A DNA stretch of 64,000 nucleotides. Origin: a bacterium EF100-94H03 bin56 (GTDB lineage: Bacteria; Pseudomonadota; Alphaproteobacteria; SP197). The position numbers were made by a program, and so were the translations under genes. The stretch lies in the NCBI GenBank assembly GCA_002238685.1, contig MPMV01000023.1:1-64000 (forward strand). Direction: 5' to 3'. The notes under the pieces were generated by a model. That model was given only the letters and a program-made list of their open reading frames with translations. It was not told where the DNA came from and searched no databases. This document shows positions 55,948 through 64,000 of the stretch, in pieces. How positions within the stretch are numbered: the first letter of the stretch is position 1; each line of letters begins with the position of its first letter.

Positions 55948-56022
55948 AGTGCATCACGGTGCGCCGTAGCACGATTTGGCGAGTTTGCTACCCCGGCACC
56001 TTCTGGCGGCGCATGGCCACGT

Positions 56023-58394
56023 TCAGAGAGGCGCAGGATCCAGGAAGCGTCTGAGCACGTTGTCGGTGACTTTCGAGACATTGTTGTCGTAGCCGTTGTG
56101 GCAGAGGCTTCCGGACCAAGACATTGAGCTTGTAGAGAACACGCCACCACCGTTGGGTGTTTCGAAGAACACCATGTCGCCCCGGGCTTGGCTGTTGTCC
56201 ATGGCGCCTAGACCTGGCGAAATCATCAGGCAATCTTCGACAGTCGGCAGATACTGATTGGAAAGACCCTCGGAGCTGGCGAGCACCAAAGTGTGGGGTG
56301 GCGACCCCAAATCGCCATCGCAGCGATCAAGTTCGATGCCGGCCGCACCACCCCCGACCACACCGAAATCGCCAATGATTTCGTCGTCAATACCGGAGAA
56401 GATGAACTCTGCCCTGGACTCATAGCTACCCGGTTTTCTCCTGTAGTATCCGCATATGTCAAAACCTTCGACCGCCATGCCGACACCGACCAGAGTTCCC
56501 GGTGGCCGTCCGATGCGGCGCCATATGCCGCCGTATTCACCGTTGAAGCTGTGGTAGTACTCACCGGGTGCGGCCGACTTTTCGCGAAATTCGACTTCGG
56601 TGCGACGCAGTTCGACAACCCCCGGCAATGTGCCGTGATAGGCGACGCGTGAATAGAAGCCATTGCCTCCCATGTACATCAATCGTCCGCCCTGGCGGAG
56701 ATACGTGTCGAAGGCGTCCCACATGCGCGTCGACACGTACTCGGGATGCGTGCCGGTCATCACTGCGCTGTACTGGCCGATCAGCTGCAGGCCCTCGTCG
56801 TCGAGATCGTCATCCGTGATCACGTCGTAATCGTGTCCCATGGCTTCGAGCCAGTCGACGATGTGCAGGTCGGCGTTGAACTGCCATGGCATGTTTCCGC
56901 CAGGGCCGACCCACGAAATGGTGATGCCGGGCCGCATGTTGAGAATGGGACGCAAGCGCGAGGAATGGCACACTGCGCTGCCATCGAAGAAAACATCGTA
57001 CATCGAATGCCCGAACTCGGGGTGCGCGTTCAGGAACAGATCCTCGGGGCTCAGTGATGTGAGGTGTCCGTTGAAGATTTCGGATCCGCTTGATTCGACG
57101 ACCATGTGCTCGTTGGCGTAGGCCCAGTAGCTCGCGGTCGGGATCAGCAACGCCAGATCCGCGTTCCTGGAGCCGCGCGGCGGTCGTACGAAGAACGGAA
57201 TGTGGTCTTCATCTTCGCCCGATGTCAGGCGAGCCGCGTAGACGCCGCTGCGCATGTCTGCTGGAATTGTGTACTCGAAATCCGCTTCCCAGCCCGCGTC
57301 GTAAAGGTCATCCTCGTGAAAATGAATGGCGCCGTACTGCTCGGGGGCGTGTTGCCAGTTCATCTCTTTCCCGGTCCAGTTGTAGCCCGTCATCGCCCGC
57401 ATCGGCAGGTTGACCAGCATCCCGTCGATACGGTTCGCCGACGCATCCTCGATGCGTGTCGTCGGAATTGCCCGGGCAAAGTCCCATGCTGCAATGACCG
57501 CTGGCCGAAGGTCCGCCGGTATCGGTCGTTGCAGCAGCGCTGTCATCGAGTCGCGGTCCAAGACGCGGTTGGCGATGCGCGGACTGTCGATCTTGCCGTT
57601 GTAGTGGTGCGTCCCCACCGCCCTGCCGCCGGCTTCCCCTCCATAGGTTGCGGCAATCATGAACGGAGCATGGGATCGTCCCGGCCTCCTGCTTGTCCTG
57701 GTCTTGCATACTTCTGCGACAGAATTGGCCAGGGGATTTTCGACCAGTGGAACTTGGTGGATGCAAACTTCGCCGGTTTCGGCATCGAAACTCGCACCCA
57801 CGAGATACCACTCGCGTTCGTGCAACGGTTGGCCCGAACTCACGATCTCGACGTTGTCCTCACCGTCTCCCAACATCAGGGCCAGTGTCGCGTCATTGTC
57901 GATCACCAGCGCGTAACCGCTTTGGTCAGGCTCGGACCACTTGCCGAGCAATGCTTGACGCCCCCGTGCCGGTGTGGTCGGCCAGATCATCGCCTGAAGC
58001 GTGAAGCTTGAAAGTGCGGCGAATGGCGCATCGCGGCCGATCACGCCGTGGGAGCCCGCGTGAATCGCTTGCTGCCGTCCGGCGAATTCGCCCGCCGCCA
58101 CAGGCTCCATCACGGGCTCCTTGAAGCCGGCCCCTTCCGGAGGCCGATCGCGCGGTGGAGCCCGGGGTAAACCGTTTCCGGCCGCCGGGCAATTCCGCCC
58201 GCCGCCACAGGCTCCATCACGGTCTCCTTGAAGCCGGCACCTTCGGGATGCCGATCTCCCGATATCAGGCGCACGATGTCCGCCCGATAGTGCGAGACTC
58301 CATAGCAGCTCACCATGAAGCGGACGGTCTCTCCCGGTTGTACGCTGATACGGTTCGTGTAACCGACAATCTTCTTTTCCTTTATCGTCGTCAT
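56023..58394 (-). pseudogene. dmfA2: N,N-dimethylformamidase large subunit, frame broken by a 107-bp duplication
   Basis: N-terminal frame from ATG 58394: MTTIKEKKIVGYTNRISVQP, then GETVRFMVSCYG. It loses frame in a duplicated segment and continues as APFAALSSFTLQAMIWPTTP, a LamG-like region with GKWSEPDQSGYAL. The catalytic half follows: LIPTASYWAYANEH, YDVITDDDLDDEG, VMTGTHPEYVSTRMWDA, GGRLMYMGGNGFYSRVAYH. Total 2372 bp minus 107 is 755 codons, matching the known large subunit of about 760 residues. The enzyme hydrolyses N,N-dimethylformamide and similar amides at a mononuclear iron site. The break is probably a sequence error. Confidence 0.85.
58035..58248. repeat. 107-bp imperfect tandem duplication in dmfA2
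   Basis: Copy A 58035-58141 and copy B 58142-58248. GCCGCCACAGGCTCCATCAC occurs at 58094 and 58201, and TCCTTGAAGCCGGC follows both. Copy B's distal half is a C/G-enriched, indel-bearing version of copy A. Because 107 is not a multiple of three, the frame is lost. Confidence 0.9.
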
Positions 58395-58421
58395 TGCCGA
58401 TGTCTCCCAACAGGTCGCGCC

Positions 58422-58721
58422 TCAGTTCAAGTCTTCGCCAGTCAGCGTTTTCCAACGCCTCTTGAAGACCTCCCATTCAGCGTCTTCAGCGCATGTGAAC
58501 ACCTGGTCATCTACAACTTCGACCGGATCACCCCGGACGCCGCTAAGCCTGCCCAGAATCCATTCTCGATGAGGTTTGACGCAGAGAAGGACATACTTGC
58601 CGGGGAAAGGATCCGCTCGGACCACGTTGAGCATCTGCTGGAGATCGGCGCTATGGTGGCCCACTGGATTGGCCCGGAACTCTTCCACGAGGTCCTTGCG
58701 TGACGGATCAATCTTGTACAT
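58422..58721 (-). CDS. dmfA1: N,N-dimethylformamidase small subunit
   Basis: 99 residues from ATG 58721, with AAGGGGGA upstream; a GTG at 58745 would add 8. The sequence ANPVGHHSADLQQMLNVVR, GKYVLLCVKPHREW and EWEVFKRRWKTLTGE matches my memory of DMFase small subunits. It lies just upstream of the large-subunit gene, 27 bp apart, the known gene order. The small subunit stabilises the large one. Somewhat short compared with the characterised form of about 130 residues. Confidence 0.75.
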   Translation of the reverse strand: MYKIDPSRKDLVEEFRANPVGHHSADLQQMLNVVRADPFPGKYVLLCVKPHREWILGRLSGVRGDPVEVVDDQVFTCAEDAEWEVFKRRWKTLTGEDLN

Positions 58722-58895
58722 CTGCGCGTCCCCCTTCTTCGACACTTCCAGTCTATCACCGACCTCGGCGACTCCCCAATCCCAAGTTCAACGGTAGACC
58801 GTGGATTTGAGGTCGGTCTGTTCGTCCAAGTCGTTGAAGATGCGGGTTACTGGAGTCCGGTTTCCGTGAGCCCGAAAATGCTGTAGCGAAACATT

Positions 58896-59600
58896 TTGGA
58901 CGTGTTCCGGATTCTGCTTGATTTTAGGCTTGTCGAGCGGAACTACCCTTCGACGTTCGTCCGCGAGGGCAAGCATGTACGCCGATGCGAGATTCGCGCT
59001 CTCGGCCGCGGGGACGTCCTTCGACCGGCTGATCGCCTTGTTGGTGCGGCATTCCGAGCGGGCCTAGTGCCGAACGACATGGAAGCCGGCAATCTCGCCT
59101 GCATCCGCATCGGCGGACCGCTCTTGTTCGGGCGGCTCTGGGGGCGGCTGGGGCTGGGCGATGAGTTCGAACCGACCGGAGAAGGTGATCTTGCGCCGCG
59201 CTGCGTGAAGGACGAGACCGAGGAACGTCTGTTCGAGCGCCGGCGTGACCTGTTCACCGACTCGTCGCTGGTCTTCATGGACACCACTACCTTGTCGATT
59301 CCCGGCGCGGGCGGGAAAAGCCTGGCGGCGGCGATCGCGGAGTCGGCGGAACGGGGTCATGTCTTCTACTCGTTCCGCTCGCTGGTGCTGCAGATAGTGC
59401 TGGCCGACCTCTGCGGACCCCACGAGGTCTCCGTCGAATGGGACGATCTGGTCCGAGATCTCGACCGACTGCAGAAGGCGAGCATCGAGAAGAACGGCAA
59501 GCGCGTCACCATGCGCACGCCGGTCTCCGGGCGGGTCTGGCCTGTCTTCCAGGCCGCCGACATTGCGCTGCCGCCAAACTGGCGTGAACTCCATGCTTGA
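58896..59600 (+). mobile_element. IS1634-family (IS4 superfamily) transposase remnant with internal deletion
   Basis: The open frame joins two transposase ends. The first part has GPLLFGRLWGRLG, ERLFERRRDLFTDSSLVFMD and TTTLSIPG, holding the first catalytic Asp. It then passes directly to AERGHVFYSFRSLVLQIVLADL and LQKASIEKNGKRV...VFQAADIALPP, which is the IS1634-type C-terminus. About 200 central residues, with the other catalytic acids, are missing near 59315. The element cannot move by itself. Terminal inverted repeats were not identified. Confidence 0.7.
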
Positions 59601-60100
59601 CCCTCATCCCCCAGAAAGGGAGTGCATACACCCGACACCGTCGACGTAATATCGTTAATTATCCTATACTTGGAAATCGCGCTGTAGAAGTCTGGCCAAA
59701 CCCGTGCGCCTCGATGCAGCCCTGCGCTCCGATGCAGTCCCGCACCGAGAGCGACAGGTGCTTGCTTGCCACTCGCTTGTCAGGTGATGACGAGCGGCGT
59801 ATGCTTCACGCAGCGGCTGGAACACGCAAAACTCAGGTGTCCCCGGCGGCGGAGGAGGGTCGTGTGACAATTGGCCACGATGGCCACCCTCAGGTGGTTC
59901 CTGCAGCGCAACGTCGAGCAATGACTGACGCGGCCGTGTGCATGTTCGAGTTGCTGCCCAATCGCAACGTCAACCCCAAAGTCAAGAGCCGGAAGCGGTT
60001 TCTGCGGAAGACTCCGAATCCCTTACGTCTGGCTGCTGGGCGCGGAATGCTGCATGTCCACCCGCCTCGTCGCGGACACTGCCGAGAGGGAGTTGTCACC
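59601..60100. other. intergenic region before second importer
   Basis: About 500 bp between the transposase remnant and the binding protein. An AT-rich patch near 59649-59675 (AATATCGTTAATTATCCTATA) stands out in this GC-rich DNA and could be a promoter or an IS edge. I see no supported gene. Confidence 0.45.
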
Positions 60101-61678
60101 ATGCAACGATCAAAGTTCTTTCCGGTCTTGGCGTCCTGCCTGGCCGTTTTCGGACTGCTACTTGTTTCGGGAGTTGGCTCATCCGCGGGGGCGAGCAGCT
60201 CAGGTGGGACAATCACATGGGCAAAGCCTGACGAGGCGCAGTCCCTGGACCCCCATACCGACTTCAACGGGAACACATGGAAGTTCTTCTTTCCGGTCTA
60301 CGATACGCTCGTGACAACGGGAGAAACCCTCGATCTTCAGCCCGGCATCGCAGAATCTTGGGAGCAGACTTCACCCACGACATATGTCTTCCAGCTTCGC
60401 AAGAACGCGGCATTTTCCAACGGGAGGCCTGTCGTCGCCAGCGATGTGGTGGGCAGCCTGGAGCGTGTCCTCGATCCCGACACGGGGTCATGGTGGGCGA
60501 ACGCCCTGGGAGCCGTGAGCGAAATCGTTGCCGAGGGCGACCATGTGGTGCGCATCGAACTCGAGAAACCGCACACGCAACTGCTCTCGGCGCTCGCCCA
60601 TGTCTCGACGGCGATCATGCCAATGGAGGAGTACGCCGCGGGAACTTTCGATCCAACCAAGGAACTGATGGGTTCCGGCCCCTTCATGGTGACCGAGCAT
60701 CTGCAGGACCAGTCCTGGACCTACGAGGCCAACCCCCACTACTGGGGCGAAGGCCTGCCGGTTGCCGACGAACTGAAAATCCTGATCGTCCTTGACGAGG
60801 CGGCGCGTATCGCGGCGCTTCGGGACGGACGTGCGGACATCGGCACGTTCGTCAACCCGGATCTTCCGGCTCTGCTCGAGGGTGATGAAAACATCACCGT
60901 CGTGACACAGGAAACGGCGAGCTACTACAACCTCGATGTCAACGCCCTTTCGGAGCAGTCACCCTTCACCGACATCCGCGTCCGCCAGGCGATGAACCTC
61001 GCCCTTGATCGCGAAGAAATCAGCCGGGTCGCGTTGGGCGGCATGGGTGCCGTCGACTATCCGCTGCCACGGACCTTCCCCTCATCAAAGGTATGCGTCG
61101 ACGTACCCTCCTATTCGGGATCGAGAGAGGAAAGGCTCGAGAGTGCACGGGCCCTGATGAGCGAGGCGGGCGCCGAAGGGGTGGAAATCGACTTGTTGAC
61201 CACCTCGGCACTGCCTTCGCTCATCCACATCGCGCAGGTAATCAAGCAACAACTCGCCGACATCGACATGAACGCCAACATCCTGCAACTCGGCTATGCG
61301 GAATGGATCGACGCCGTGTGGGTGCGCGGTGAGTTCGACCTGAATGTGACCTGGCTTTCGGGCTACGGCGACCCCGCTATCGTGCTCGGTTCGTGGAATC
61401 CGGAGAAAACGGGATGGAACGCCCACTATCTCGTTTCGGATCCGGAACTGAACGACAAGATTGCCGAGGCTGCGGAGACTCCCAGTGGTGACGAGCGAGA
61501 TGCGCTGTTCGCCGAGATTTGCGCGTTGATCGACGATGGAGCGAACATGGTGGCACTCGTCAACAAGAACAGCATCATCGCCTACCGCAATGACCGGGTC
61601 GAAGTGAACATCCATCCTGCGGAAGGCTACGAGGACGAGCTGAAGTACATCGAGGAATTTGCCCGCATCGCGCCGTAG
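60101..61678 (+). CDS. peptide-type ABC transporter substrate-binding protein (SBP_bac_5), second system
   Basis: 525 residues from ATG 60101. Sec-type signal (FFPVLASCLAVFGLLLVSG). Family 5 body: WAKPDEAQSLDPHTDFNG, IAESWEQTSPTTYVFQLRKN, VASDVVGSLERVLDPDTG, GSGPFMVTEH, DIRVRQAMNLALDREEI. Distinct from the 29.5 kb protein, which uses a Tat signal. First gene of a second Dpp-type operon; likely ligand is a peptide-like or amide compound. Confidence 0.93.
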   Translation: MQRSKFFPVLASCLAVFGLLLVSGVGSSAGASSSGGTITWAKPDEAQSLDPHTDFNGNTWKFFFPVYDTLVTTGETLDLQPGIAESWEQTSPTTYVFQLRKNAAFSNGRPVVASDVVGSLERVLDPDTGSWWANALGAVSEIVAEGDHVVRIELEKPHTQLLSALAHVSTAIMPMEEYAAGTFDPTKELMGSGPFMVTEHLQDQSWTYEANPHYWGEGLPVADELKILIVLDEAARIAALRDGRADIGTFVNPDLPALLEGDENITVVTQETASYYNLDVNALSEQSPFTDIRVRQAMNLALDREEISRVALGGMGAVDYPLPRTFPSSKVCVDVPSYSGSREERLESARALMSEAGAEGVEIDLLTTSALPSLIHIAQVIKQQLADIDMNANILQLGYAEWIDAVWVRGEFDLNVTWLSGYGDPAIVLGSWNPEKTGWNAHYLVSDPELNDKIAEAAETPSGDERDALFAEICALIDDGANMVALVNKNSIIAYRNDRVEVNIHPAEGYEDELKYIEEFARIAP

Positions 61679-61744
61679 CGAGACCGCGCCGGGGCCGTCG
61701 TCAACGCCCCTGGCGCTGCGGGCCCAAGGGGATGGAGGAGCAGT

Positions 61745-62710
61745 TTGCGCGTCGTCCGGTTTGTCCTGTTTCGCCTGAGCGTCGCGCTGCTCACGTTGTT
61801 CGGGGTTTCAATCATCGTCTTCGCGGCCATTCGTTTCGTGCCGGGTGGGTTCGAGGATGTCGTCCTCGGCCCATTCGGCACGCCGGAGACCCGGGAAGCC
61901 GTGCGGGCCAAGTACGGTCTGGACCGGCCTCACCTGGAACAATACGTGCTCTGGTTGGGTGCGACGACGAAAGGCGACTTCGGTACTTCCCTGACCACCG
62001 GGCAGCCGGTCGCCGCGGAGATCATTCGTCGTGCTCCGGCCACGATCCAGCTCGCCTTGATGAGCACACTGCTGGCGATCGTTGTTGGCGTGCCCCTGGG
62101 TGTTGCCTCGGGGGTGACGAGCACCAACCGCGTCGCACGAGCCGCCGGACGTCTCGTCGGGGCGCTGGGCGCCAGCGTCCCGACGTTCGTTCTCGGCACC
62201 GTGTTCGTCTTCGTATTCTCCGTATGGTCTCTGGGGGTGACCGTCGGCGGCTATGTCCCCTTCTTCGAGGACCCCTTGGCCAACATTCGCGCCATGACGC
62301 TCCCGGTCGTGACGCTGAGCGTCTTCGGTATGGCTCTCATTCAGCGCACCACACGGGATTCAGTACTCAACGTCACCTCTGAAACGCATATCACCGCGGC
62401 GGTGGCGCGAGGCGAGAGACCCCCGGACATCATTCGGGGCCACGTCCTGCGCAACGCGTCAATTCCCATCGTGACTGTAACCACGGTGTTTCTCGCATAC
62501 CTCCTTGGCGGCGCGGTCATCGTCGAACAGATGTACTCAGTGCCCGGCATTGCCGTCTACGTGGTTCAAAGCGTCGAAAACAGAGACTATCTGGTCGTGC
62601 AGGCTGGTGTGCTCCTGGCCGCCACGTTCTTCGTCTCGATCAACATCCTGGCAGATGCCATTTACGCGCTCATCGACCCGCGAATTGGCGGGCAGCGGAG
62701 AGACTCGTGA
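61745..62710 (+). CDS. peptide-type ABC permease, DppB-like, second system
   Basis: 321 residues from TTG 61745, with GGAGGAG just before it supporting this start. N-terminal LFGVSIIVFAAIRFVPGG, the later GTSLTTGQPV, EAA loop in ITAAVARGERPPDIIRGHVLRN, and MYSVPGIAVYVVQSVENRDY. It overlaps the next permease by 4 bp (GTGA). Confidence 0.92.
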   Translation: MRVVRFVLFRLSVALLTLFGVSIIVFAAIRFVPGGFEDVVLGPFGTPETREAVRAKYGLDRPHLEQYVLWLGATTKGDFGTSLTTGQPVAAEIIRRAPATIQLALMSTLLAIVVGVPLGVASGVTSTNRVARAAGRLVGALGASVPTFVLGTVFVFVFSVWSLGVTVGGYVPFFEDPLANIRAMTLPVVTLSVFGMALIQRTTRDSVLNVTSETHITAAVARGERPPDIIRGHVLRNASIPIVTVTTVFLAYLLGGAVIVEQMYSVPGIAVYVVQSVENRDYLVVQAGVLLAATFFVSINILADAIYALIDPRIGGQRRDS

Positions 62711-63570
62711 CTCTGCTGGTCAGAGGTCCTCTTTCGGAACTGCTCGACTTCGTTCGGCGAGACCGCCTGTCGGGCGCCGGGGCGATTCTCCTGGCAACAT
62801 TGGTGCTTCTGTGCCTTTTCGGGCCGTGGTTGCCACTCGGCGATCCCGAGGAAATCGGGATCGGGCCTCGTTTGTCGGTACCGGCCTCCGGATGGCTGCT
62901 CGGAACCGACGAACTCGGTCGGTCCGTGCTTCCGCGCATTGTCGACGGGCTTCGTTCAACGTTCCTGCTGGCCGGCACTGCGGTGGTCCTCACGGGCCTG
63001 TTCGGCACCCTGATCGGATTGGTAGCTGCCTACGCCGGCGGTTTCGTCGACATGACGATCATGCGTCTGGTGGACATCCTGTTCGCGTTTCCGCCGCTGC
63101 TGCTCGGTATCCTGATCGCTGCCGCGCTCGGCCCGGGGGGCACCTCGGCGATACTGGCGATTGCTCTCATTACCCTGCCACTGTTCGTTCGCGTCGTGCG
63201 CGCCGTGGCGCTGAGCGTGGCCGCACGCTCCTACGTCATCGCTGCCGAGGTCAGCGGAGCCGGGTTCTTGCGCGTCATTCTGGTCCACTTGCTGCCCAAC
63301 GTGCTCGGCGCGGTCATCATCCAACTCACCTACGCGCTGTCGATCGGCATGCTGGTCGAAAGTGAGTTGAGTTTCCTGGGTCTCGGCGTCCAGCCCCCTG
63401 ACGCCTCACTCGGGTCGCTGCTGCGTCTCGGCAGTGTCTATCTGACCATCGCTCCCTGGTTGGTCTTTCCAGCCGGCCTGTTGCTGGCGACGGCAATTCT
63501 TTCGGTCAATCTGCTGGGTGACGGGCTGCGCGACATGATCGACCCTCTTCGAGGCAGACCGTTGCGATGA
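62707..63570 (+). CDS. peptide-type ABC permease, DppC-like, second system
   Basis: 287 residues from GTG 62707 overlapping the previous stop. LLGTDELGRSVLPRIVDGLR is the DppC N-terminal block, RSYVIAAEVSGAGFLRVILV plus HLLPN the EAA loop, and SFLGLGVQPPDASLGSLL the C-terminal signature. Overlaps the ATPase gene as ATGA. Confidence 0.93.
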   Translation: MTLLVRGPLSELLDFVRRDRLSGAGAILLATLVLLCLFGPWLPLGDPEEIGIGPRLSVPASGWLLGTDELGRSVLPRIVDGLRSTFLLAGTAVVLTGLFGTLIGLVAAYAGGFVDMTIMRLVDILFAFPPLLLGILIAAALGPGGTSAILAIALITLPLFVRVVRAVALSVAARSYVIAAEVSGAGFLRVILVHLLPNVLGAVIIQLTYALSIGMLVESELSFLGLGVQPPDASLGSLLRLGSVYLTIAPWLVFPAGLLLATAILSVNLLGDGLRDMIDPLRGRPLR

Positions 63571-64000
63571 GCTCGCTTCTCGACGTTCGCGACCTTGTCG
63601 TGGTCTACAACACGCCGCGAGGCACCGTTCTCGCGCTGGACGGTGTGAGCGTGGGCCTGAATGCAGGCGAGACGCTCGGTATCGTAGGCGAAAGTGGGTC
63701 CGGCAAGAGCACGCTGGGCCTGGCGATCGGCCGGCTGATGCCCCAGAACGCCTACCGGCTCTCGGGAGATCTGGTCGTGAACGGGCACTCGGTCTTCAAG
63801 GGTGACGACGAGAATCTGCGCATTCTGCGAAGAGATGCGCTCGGCTTCATATTTCAGAATCCCATGGCCGCGCTCGACCCGACCATGCGCGTCGGACGGC
63901 AGTTGACACGAGCCGTCGGGCGACGGGCGGCGCCAGAAAAGGTGTTTTCCTTGTTATCCAGTGTGGGGTTGACCGAGACCGAGAGGGTCTTCCACAGCTT
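63567..64000 (+). CDS. peptide-type ABC ATP-binding protein, second system, partial
   Basis: About 144 residues visible before the window ends. Walker A GESGSGKSTLGLA and Q-loop FIFQNPMAALDP are present; the signature motif, Walker B and C-terminal half lie beyond 64000. Gene order implies a DppD-like subunit, with a DppF-like partner or fused second domain to the right. Confidence 0.92.
   Translation, partial: MSSLLDVRDLVVVYNTPRGTVLALDGVSVGLNAGETLGIVGESGSGKSTLGLAIGRLMPQNAYRLSGDLVVNGHSVFKGDDENLRILRRDALGFIFQNPMAALDPTMRVGRQLTRAVGRRAAPEKVFSLLSSVGLTETERVFHS

Noticed and set aside
1-64000. tRNA genes, rRNA genes and CRISPR arrays
   Set aside because: I saw no T-loop/acceptor pattern, no rRNA-like stretch and no regularly spaced repeat; short RNAs could still be missed by eye.

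Overview
The window is high-GC DNA that reads like an alphaproteobacterium, probably Rhodospirillales-like. Gene content suggests this: an aerobic-type cobalamin cluster with CobN and CobW, an FtsK / DapC-like / TSUP neighbourhood, a TIGR01459-type HAD protein, and a dense set of amide, hydantoin and peptide catabolism genes. I saw no rRNA, tRNA or CRISPR array. Assignments come from reading translated sequence and remembered family motifs, not from a database search.

Layout. 1-319: N-terminal part of a DmeF-like metal exporter, leaving the window. 0.76-2.24 kb: an amidase broken by a short duplication. 2.4-10.2 kb (minus): cobP, then a cobalamin riboswitch, then cobW-cobN-cobO-cobQ with overlapping or close junctions. 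10.3-13.1 kb: a VanX-like dipeptidase, a polysaccharide deacetylase and a Bax-like glucosaminidase. 13.2-24.7 kb: mostly minus-strand housekeeping and transport genes (Nfu scaffold, Usp, TIGR02186-TauE pair, FtsK, DapC-like aminotransferase, EamA exporter, amidase, UbiH-like hydroxylase, UMF1 transporter). 24.7-28.5 kb: GNAT, HAD phosphatase, molybdopterin oxidoreductase. 28.5-29.5 kb is gene-poor.

29.5-39.8 kb is a self-contained plus-strand block: a Tat-exported peptide-type binding protein, two tandem CocE/NonD hydrolases, a complete Dpp-type ABC importer and a frameshifted, truncated PhyH dioxygenase. It looks like an acquired uptake-and-hydrolysis island. 39.8-53.2 kb: Nudix, a broken MDR dehydrogenase, an N-carbamoyl amino acid hydrolase, aldo/keto reductase, MFS carrier, PepN, an alpha/beta hydrolase and a HyuAB hydantoinase pair. 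53.3-64 kb: a PEP mutase-family lyase, decayed gene fragments, an intact PhyH dioxygenase, a two-gene N,N-dimethylformamidase, an internally deleted IS1634-type transposase and a second Dpp-type importer that runs off the right end.

The theme is import of peptide-like or amide compounds followed by hydrolysis of C-N bonds (amidases, carbamoylase, hydantoinase, dimethylformamidase, CocE hydrolases). The strongest unexpected signal is a set of six imperfect tandem duplications of 49-112 bp. One copy of most pairs looks like a noisy, G/C-enriched version of the other. Four break a gene, and removing exactly one period restores each of those frames. This looks like assembly error and should be settled before these genes are called pseudogenes.
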